Made by a program: the position numbers and the translations under genes. A DNA stretch of 64,000 nt, from assembly GCF_008180725.1 (NCBI RefSeq), contig NZ_VTEV01000004.1:388312-452311 (forward strand), written 5' to 3'. The notes under the pieces are model-generated. The model saw only the letters and a program-made list of their open reading frames with translations. It was not told where the DNA came from and searched no databases. Of the stretch, positions 58,936 through 64,000 are shown in pieces. The first letter of the stretch is position 1. Every line of letters starts with the position of its first letter. The stretch is from Sutcliffiella horikoshii (GTDB lineage: Bacteria > Bacillota > Bacilli > Bacillales > Bacillaceae_I).

Positions 58936-60057
58936 TTGAATATACAATCTATTGAACCAACTCCAAGTCCTAACACGATGAAGGTCATCCTCAGTGAAGA
59001 ATTGCCGGCAGGTTCAAGAAACAACTATACAAAAGACAATAGCGACCTGGCACCTAAAATCATCCAGGAAATACTCGATATAGAAGGAGTTAAAGGGGTT
59101 TATCACGTAGCAGACTTCTTGGCCGTAGAAAGAAATGCCCGCTTTGATTGGAAAGGGATACTTTCTGAAGTAAGGGCTGCTTTTGGAGAAACAGAAGACA
59201 ACCAAGACACAAAAGATCAAAGATCACTAGAAGGTTTTGGAGAAGTGAAAGTCTTCGTTCAAATGTTCCAGGGAATTCCTATGCAAGTGAAACTAACAGA
59301 CGGAGAACAGGAAAAACGTGTTGGATTACCAGATAGGTTCATGAAAGCCATACTTTCAGTTCAAGAACAGCAGGATAATGTCGTACTTGAGCGTGAATGG
59401 AAGGAACATGGTGTCCGCTATGGAGATCTTGAAGCCGTTGGTACGGAAATAGTTGAAGAGCTTTCTGCAACATTTACAGAAGAACGCTTGGAAAAAATGT
59501 TAAAGCAAGAAAATAATAAGGATAATTCGAATACAATAAAATCGAAGGAACGTTATAAAGTGACATTGGAATTGCTGGATGACCCAGACTGGTCAAAACG
59601 CTTTGCTGCACTTGATCAAATGGATCCAAAACCAGAGGACATCCCAGTATTGGCTAAGGCACTAGAAGACGAAAAAGCCTCTATACGTAGATTGGCAACC
59701 GTATATCTTGGTATGCTTGAAGAGTCTGACATTTTACCTTATTTGTCAAAAGCCCTCAAAGATAAGTCCGTAACAGTGAGGAGAACAGCTGGAGACTGTA
59801 TGTCAGATCTTGGCGATAAAGCAGCCATGCCTGCCATGATAGAATCTTTAAAAGACAAGAACAAATTAGTTCGTTGGAGAGCTGCCATGTTTCTTTACGA
59901 AGTTGGTGACGAAACTGCGCTTCCTGCACTTCGAGATGCAGAAAACGATTCAGAATTCGAAGTGAGCATGCAAGTAAAAATGGCCATCCAACGAATAGAA
60001 GGCGGAGTAGAAGCAAAAGGCTCCGTCTGGAAACAAATGACAGAAAGAAATAACTAA
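58936..60057 (+). CDS. ypgR: NifU-N/HEAT-repeat protein, CvfC/YpgR-like
   Basis: The 373-residue protein has an N-terminal Nfu-type domain (IEPTPSPNTMKVILSEELPA), a middle domain, and C-terminal HEAT-like repeats: DWSKRFAALDQM, ASIRRLATVYLGML, VTVRRTAGDCMSDLG and LVRWRAAMFLYEVGDE. It resembles conserved virulence factor C of Staphylococcus and YpgR of Bacillus. The start is TTG 58936 after AAGGGGTG, 21 bases after the ABC-F stop. Confidence 0.87.
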   Translation: MNIQSIEPTPSPNTMKVILSEELPAGSRNNYTKDNSDLAPKIIQEILDIEGVKGVYHVADFLAVERNARFDWKGILSEVRAAFGETEDNQDTKDQRSLEGFGEVKVFVQMFQGIPMQVKLTDGEQEKRVGLPDRFMKAILSVQEQQDNVVLEREWKEHGVRYGDLEAVGTEIVEELSATFTEERLEKMLKQENNKDNSNTIKSKERYKVTLELLDDPDWSKRFAALDQMDPKPEDIPVLAKALEDEKASIRRLATVYLGMLEESDILPYLSKALKDKSVTVRRTAGDCMSDLGDKAAMPAMIESLKDKNKLVRWRAAMFLYEVGDETALPALRDAENDSEFEVSMQVKMAIQRIEGGVEAKGSVWKQMTERNN

Positions 60058-60073
60058 GTACTTTAGGTACCAT

Positions 60074-60200
60074 AGCAGTTGATTGGAGCAAAAGGCGAAG
60101 ACTCCTGAGGGAGACAGCGCTAGGTGGAGACCCCGCAACGAAGTGAGGAGGCTCACGTCAGCCCCTAGGAAAGCGAAGCCATTTGCGGAAATCAACTGCG
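60074..60200 (+). repeat. Dispersed ~130-bp repeat, single copy (locus F)
   Basis: It runs from AGCAGTTGATTGGAGCAAAA to GCGGAAATCAACTGCGG; the two ends are complementary over about 30 bp with mismatches. The internal blocks GGTGGAGACCCCGCAAC and GAGGAGGCTCACG are intact. It sits between ypgR and brxA. Confidence 0.92.
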
Positions 60201-60230
60201 GTATTCAAGTGATAAAAGGAGGAAATGAAA

Positions 60231-60665
60231 ATGTCTATGGCATATGAAGAATATATGAAACAAATAGTAAAACCTATGAGAGATGAACTTACAAGAGCAG
60301 GATTTCAAGAACTAACCACAAGCGATGAAGTGGAAGAATACTTCAATAAAGTAGAAGGAACAACACTTGTAGTGGTAAACTCCGTTTGTGGTTGTGCAGC
60401 AGGACTAGCACGTCCAGCAGCAACCCAATCCATTATCCAGGCGGATAAAACACCTGATCACCTAGTAACGGTTTTCGCTGGTCAGGATAAAGAAGCTACG
60501 TCCAAAATGAGAGAGATGTTCGGTGACATTCCACCATCTTCACCTTCCATGGCCTTATTAAAAGGGAAAGAAGTCGTACATTTCATTCATCGCCATGATA
60601 TTGAAGCGAACACGATGGAAAACATCATGACCAACATTCAAGGAGCTTTTCACCAATATTGTTAA
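60231..60665 (+). CDS. brxA: Bacilliredoxin BrxA (YphP)
   Basis: BrxA removes bacillithiol from protein cysteines. The 144-residue protein is very close to B. subtilis YphP, with the active-site CGC motif (Cys53 and Cys55 in NSVCGCAAGLARPA) and FAGQDKEATSKMRE. ATG 60231 is seven bases after AGGAGG; the ATG at 60225 is too close. Confidence 0.95.
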   Translation: MSMAYEEYMKQIVKPMRDELTRAGFQELTTSDEVEEYFNKVEGTTLVVVNSVCGCAAGLARPAATQSIIQADKTPDHLVTVFAGQDKEATSKMREMFGDIPPSSPSMALLKGKEVVHFIHRHDIEANTMENIMTNIQGAFHQYC

Positions 60666-60718
60666 TTCGGTAGGATGTGTGTAGATACTACGCACGTCCT
60701 TTTATAAAGGAGAAAATT

Positions 60719-61495
60719 ATGATTGTAACCACTGCGGGGAGAACCAATGAAGCAATGATTCAAACTGCAAAACATATTGCACAAGACCTTGGCTGTACCT
60801 ACATACAAAGAAATAAGAAATCAGTCCATACATTGCTCAAGGAATTTGATACCCAAGAAGTTTTAGTGATAGGGAAAAATCGTTATGAATGGCATCGTAT
60901 GAATGAGACTGAACCTATTTTCTTTCATCCTAATACAGCCGGATTTCGAGTTAAAAGGTGGCTACAGGGGGAAATAGAGCCTTTTTTAAAAGCAACAGAG
61001 TTAAAAGAGGGAATGAGTTTTCTAGATTGCACACTTGGTCTTGCATCAGACAGCATTATAGCAAGCTTAGTGACAGGTGAAAAAGGAAAAGTGTACGGGA
61101 TAGAAGGGAATAAGGTTCTTGCCTATCTGGTGAAAAATGGCCTTGCTGCTTGGGAATCTGACCAAGATTCGCTAGAAAGTGCAATGAGACGCATTAAAGT
61201 AATCCAAGGCAAACATCAGGAAGTGCTATCGAACCTACCAGATAAGAGCTTTGATGTTGTATACTTCGATCCAATGTTTGAAATTGGGATTGAAGAATCA
61301 AACGGTATTGCCCCGCTAAGAAACATAGCGGTATCAGATGCTTTAAATGAACAAACACTGCAGGAAGCAAAAAGGGTTGCCAGGAACAGAGTAGTATTAA
61401 AGGACCACTGGCAAAGTGAAAAGTTTGCCCAATATGGATTTACCGTCCTAAAAAGAAAAACCGCAAAATTCCATTTTGGCTATACAGAAAGTTAG
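60719..61495 (+). CDS. ypiP: YpiP-like SAM-dependent methyltransferase
   Basis: The 258-residue protein has an RsmJ-like methylase fold with SFLDCTLGLASDSIIASLV (motif I), GKVYGIEGNKVLAYLV and the YFDPMFEIG motif IV. The likely substrate is RNA, but this is inferred. ATG 60719 follows AAAGGAG. It lies between brxA and ypjP as in related genomes. Confidence 0.87.
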   Translation: MIVTTAGRTNEAMIQTAKHIAQDLGCTYIQRNKKSVHTLLKEFDTQEVLVIGKNRYEWHRMNETEPIFFHPNTAGFRVKRWLQGEIEPFLKATELKEGMSFLDCTLGLASDSIIASLVTGEKGKVYGIEGNKVLAYLVKNGLAAWESDQDSLESAMRRIKVIQGKHQEVLSNLPDKSFDVVYFDPMFEIGIEESNGIAPLRNIAVSDALNEQTLQEAKRVARNRVVLKDHWQSEKFAQYGFTVLKRKTAKFHFGYTES

Positions 61496-61579
61496 GCTAT
61501 GTAAAACGGAAATCACCAACGGTGTCAGTGTATTTTCAAAGGCTCTGTTAAAGCATATTGTTGATTTTTGCAGCAACCT

Positions 61580-61712
61580 AGCTGTTGATTGAAGCAATAG
61601 GCGAAGACTCCTGAGGGAGATAGCGTTTAGGGGAGACCCCGCAGGCGCTTTTCCGAGGAGGCTCCCCAAACGCCCCTAGGAAAGCGAAGCCTAGTGCGTA
61701 AATCAACAGCGG
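61580..61712 (+). repeat. Dispersed ~130-bp repeat, single copy (locus G)
   Basis: It runs from AGCTGTTGATTGAAGCAATA to GCGTAAATCAACAGCGG with the inner GGGGAGACCCCGCAGG and GGAGGCTCCCC blocks. A partial end copy (GGAAATCACCAACGGTGT) lies at 61508-61525. An inverted pair TTCAAAGGCTCTGTTAAA (61535-61552) and TTTAACAGAGCCTTTTC (61715-61731) brackets the element. Confidence 0.9.
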
Positions 61713-61734
61713 TGTTTAACAGAGCCTTTTCAAA

Positions 61735-61777
61735 AAAAAACTCGTGTTGAGCAATTCTCAACACGAGTTTTTTTCTA
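61735..61777 (-). terminator. Terminator of the 24-residue peptide gene
   Basis: AAAACTCGTGTTGAG and CTCAACACGAGTTTT form a perfect 15-bp stem with a 5-base loop. On the minus strand it ends in T8; it can also act on the plus strand. Confidence 0.9.
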
Positions 61778-61782
61778 TAGAA

Positions 61783-61857
61783 TCAGTCAGCAAAACATAA
61801 ATAAATTAATGCACCTAAAGTAACAAAGCTTGATACCAAAATTGCAATATCTGCCAT
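61783..61857 (-). CDS. Putative 24-residue membrane peptide
   Basis: ATG 61857 is seven bases after GGAGG. The product MADIAILVSSFVTLGALIYL plus CFAD is one hydrophobic helix with a charged end. A perfect terminator six bases after the stop supports a real transcription unit. It resembles small single-helix accessory subunits in form only; no family is recognised. Confidence 0.68.
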   Translation of the reverse strand: MADIAILVSSFVTLGALIYLCFAD

Positions 61858-62102
61858 GAATTTAACCTCCAATATGTACTATTCATTAATATTAACAAAA
61901 AAACACAAATAAATGAATAATAATTAAATCATTTTTCATTAAATCACTAGATTAGTGCGTAATCTGTAACAAAAGGTATCCAAAAGAAAGTTTTGAAAGG
62001 CTAGGTAAGAAAAGTTAACGCAAAATTGATAAAATTTTCTTACTTTTGTGATATACTAGTTTTACATTATACTAGAGAAATTAATAGAATGGGGATATAC
62101 AG

Positions 62103-62711
62103 ATGGAAAGGAAAACTGTCTTGCCGAAATGGCTTAAGAAATCATTAGTAGTTTTAATTACAGCGCTCACGTTCGGTACAGTATCGCCACCTGCCTATTT
62201 GACGATAGACGATCAGAAGGATGATTCGTCGTTTGGCGATGTAACAAGCAAAGAATATAACAATCATTCTAATGAATTTATAGATCCATTTGAACAAAGG
62301 TTGTCTAAAGACTCATTTCTTTCTTTAGCTACAGAACAGGCTGAACTTCAAAGTTTTGCAAAATTCGGCTCAAGAATCGGTCCAAAAATACAAGATGAAT
62401 TTAAAGATGTGATTTTCCCTAAAATGGAGTTGGTTCTACAAGATCTTGCAGAAGAGCATCCTGAAGAAGATCTCACTAATTTAACTATTTCTGAAAATCC
62501 TACGGGTGGAGATAGCGAAAAGATTTTTCATATTTATCATGCTGTTACAGGAAAAGATCTTATCCGATTTCATGTAAGAAAAGATCATCCTCCACTTGAT
62601 GGGTATTATTTTAACTTTCATTACCATACTTATCACGATGACTTTCATGGCCATCATGCTTTAGGGTCTATTTATTGGGCAAAGAACACACCACCTAAAT
62701 GGTTGAGCTAG
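62103..62711 (+). CDS. ypjP: YpjP-like membrane-anchored or secreted protein
   Basis: The 202-residue protein has a basic start, one hydrophobic segment (about residues 13-33), an acidic middle and a C-terminal His-rich end with YYFNFHYHTYHDDFHGHH. This fits B. subtilis YpjP in length and position. The His/Asp cluster could bind metal, which is inference. ATG 62103 follows GGGGATATAC. Confidence 0.87.
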   Translation: MERKTVLPKWLKKSLVVLITALTFGTVSPPAYLTIDDQKDDSSFGDVTSKEYNNHSNEFIDPFEQRLSKDSFLSLATEQAELQSFAKFGSRIGPKIQDEFKDVIFPKMELVLQDLAEEHPEEDLTNLTISENPTGGDSEKIFHIYHAVTGKDLIRFHVRKDHPPLDGYYFNFHYHTYHDDFHGHHALGSIYWAKNTPPKWLS

Positions 62712-62730
62712 AGAGAAAGAGGGGGGCCAT

Positions 62731-63261
62731 ATGAGAAAATATACGTTAAAAGAGATGAGAGAAACAACGAAAAAGATGTTGGAAGACAGAGGTGTTACGA
62801 TACAGGATATCGCTGAAATTGTTCTCCTTCTACAAAAGAAATATATCAATAATGTCACCCTTGAAGATTGTATACATAACGTCGAGAAGGTCTTGGAGAA
62901 AAGGGAAATTGTCCATGCGGTGTTAACCGGATTGTCTTTGGATATTTTAGCAGAAAAAAAACTGCTACCAGATCCCCTTCAATATTTGGTTGAGACTGAC
63001 GAACCGTTGTATGGGATAGACGAAATCATCCCATTATCGATTGTGAATGTGTATGGATCAATTGGCTTGACAAACTTTGGTTTTCTTGACAAAGAGAAAT
63101 TTGGAATCATCAAGAGGTTGGATGAACACGATGGAGATGAAGTTCACACATTTATGGATGATATTGTATGTGCGCTTGCGGCAGCAGCAGCCAGCAGAAT
63201 TGCCCACAGATCGAGAGACATAGAAGAAGCTGAATTAAGTGAAGAGGAAGTAATTGTATAA
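62731..63261 (+). CDS. ypjQ: YpjQ, PgpA-like phosphatidylglycerophosphatase family
   Basis: The 176-residue protein has the PgpA-type pattern IVNVYGSIGLTNFGFLDKEK, then DEHDGDEVHTFMDDIVCALA. Acidic residues of this segment are those proposed to bind metal in PgpA. It is 19 bp after ypjP. ATG 62731 follows AGGGGGGCC. Whether it acts on phosphatidylglycerophosphate or on other lipids is not known. Confidence 0.88.
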   Translation: MRKYTLKEMRETTKKMLEDRGVTIQDIAEIVLLLQKKYINNVTLEDCIHNVEKVLEKREIVHAVLTGLSLDILAEKKLLPDPLQYLVETDEPLYGIDEIIPLSIVNVYGSIGLTNFGFLDKEKFGIIKRLDEHDGDEVHTFMDDIVCALAAAAASRIAHRSRDIEEAELSEEEVIV

Positions 63262-63273
63262 TCAAACGTTTGA

Positions 63274-63313
63274 AAAGAGTGATTCTATTACAGAATTACT
63301 CTTTTTTTCTTAT
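63274..63313 (+). terminator. Terminator after ypjQ
   Basis: AAAGAGTGATTC and GAATTACTCTTT pair with one mismatch around TATTACA, then T7. Confidence 0.85.
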
Positions 63314-63359
63314 TGTTTAGGAAAATATTAAGTAATCGAATTGCGGAATAGTCTTCATG

Positions 63360-64000
63360 TTCATTTATTAACATCGTGATGAAGACCTCAGTGACAAGGA
63401 AAAAGAAAGAGAATAGTCCTCATAGTAGTGATGAAGACCTCGGTGACGAGAAAAGAGGAGGAGGGAGGTCCTCATCGTCGGCATGAAGACCTCGGTGAGG
63501 AGAAAAGAGGAGGAGAGAGGTCTTCATTGTCGGTATGAAGACCTCGGTGAGGAGAAAAGAGGAAGAGGGAAGTCTTCATCGCCGGTATGAAGACCTCGGT
63601 GAGGAGAAAAGAGGAAGAGGGAGGTCCTCATGGGAGTGATGAAGACCTCGGTAACATGAAAAAAGGAAGAGAGAAGTCCTCATTGTCGGTATAAAGACCT
63701 CGGTGAGGAGAAAAGAGGAGGAGAGAAGTCCTCATCAACGATATGAAGACCTTGGTGAGAAGAAAAGAGGAAGAGGGAGGTCCTCATGGTAGTGATGAAG
63801 ACCTCGGTGACAAGAAAAAAGGAGGAGAGAAGTCCTCATCAACGTGATGAAGACCTCGGTAAGAAGAAAAGAGGAAGAGGGAGGTCCTCATGGTAGTGAT
63901 GAAGACCTCGGTGAGGAGAAAAGAGGAGGAGAGAAGTCCTCATGGTCGGTATGAAGACCTCAGCTACGAGAAAAAAGGAAGAGAGAAGTCCTCACCGTCG
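63360..64000 (+). repeat. 52-bp tandem repeat array 4 (at least 12 copies)
   Basis: GAAGACC (AAAGACC once) occurs at 63381, 63433, 63485, 63537, 63589, 63641, 63693, 63745, 63797, 63849, 63901 and 63953; all eleven intervals are exactly 52. The dyad core is of the type GAGGTCCTCATCGTC, then GGCATGAAGACCTC, and the purine-rich linker is GGTGAGGAGAAAAGAGGAGG plus AGG. The array continues past the window end. Direction is the same as in arrays 1-3. Confidence 0.97.

Noticed and set aside
61580..61712. Riboswitch or T-box leader
   Set aside because: The structured block is the dispersed repeat found at several unrelated loci and orientations; no T-box or ligand-riboswitch core was seen.

Overview
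The window comes from a low-G+C, endospore-forming member of the Bacillaceae. Spore coat and small acid-soluble spore protein genes (cotD, sspM, sspL and a further SASP-like gene) show the sporulation habit. Gene content and order also follow the Bacillus subtilis stretch dnaD-nth-ypoC-ponA-recU-yppC..yppG-mrfAB-cotD-ypsA-gpsB-rnpB-ypsC-ypvA-ypwA-bpsAB-dynA-ypbS-ypcP-sspL-ypdQ-ypeP-ypeQ-ypzA-cspD..ugtP..bsaA-ypgQ-ypgR-brxA-ypiP-ypjP-ypjQ. I cannot fix the genus or species from the sequence alone. No tRNA, 5S/16S/23S rRNA, transposase, prophage or CRISPR array is visible; the one structured RNA gene is rnpB (RNase P RNA, type B).

Layout. 0.5-6 kb: replication initiation (dnaD), base excision repair (nth), the class A penicillin-binding protein (ponA) and its recombination partner gene recU. 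6-11 kb: the small ypp genes, sspM, an Hsp20 protein and several microproteins. 11.5-20 kb: a cold-shock type zinc peptide (ydjO-like), the mitomycin-repair pair mrfA/mrfB, cotD, ypsA, gpsB, rnpB and the rRNA methylase ypsC. 20.5-35 kb: the DinG-like helicase ypvA, carboxypeptidase ypwA, a CheX-like protein, the alkylpyrone pair bpsA/bpsB, a Fur-box microprotein, the double dynamin dynA, a sulfurtransferase, the exonuclease ypcP and sspL. 35-44 kb: two RNase H-like proteins, ypeQ, ypzA, cspD, topoisomerase III and an iron-export type ABC pair. 44-50 kb: an ABC-2 exporter operon, paiB, a methyltransferase and an AIM24-like protein. 50-63 kb: ugtP, fhs, bsaA, a metal hydrolase, DegV, ypgQ, an ABC-F ATPase, a CvfC/YpgR-like protein, brxA, ypiP, ypjP and ypjQ.

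Beyond the genes, the main feature is repetitive intergenic DNA. (1) Four intergenic arrays (about 1-371, 19604-20435, 38426-39030 and 63381 to the window end) hold at least 47 copies of a 52-bp unit, nearly all in exact 52-bp register. Each unit has a 29-bp dyad core that is similar in all four arrays and a 23-bp linker that is uniform within an array but differs between arrays. (2) A fifth array at 36.0-36.24 kb has an unrelated sequence but again a 52-bp period. (3) A dispersed element of about 130 bp with imperfect terminal inverted repeats occurs at six or more loci, at three of them next to a second copy in opposite orientation. (4) A pseudogene fragment of a 3D-domain cell-wall protein sits at 36.2 kb.

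Regulatory sites that stand out are a perfect 7-1-7 Fur box over the promoter of a 31-residue membrane peptide, a one-mismatch LexA-type box inside the likely mrfAB promoter, a good rnpB promoter, and cold-shock style leaders before ydjO and cspD.
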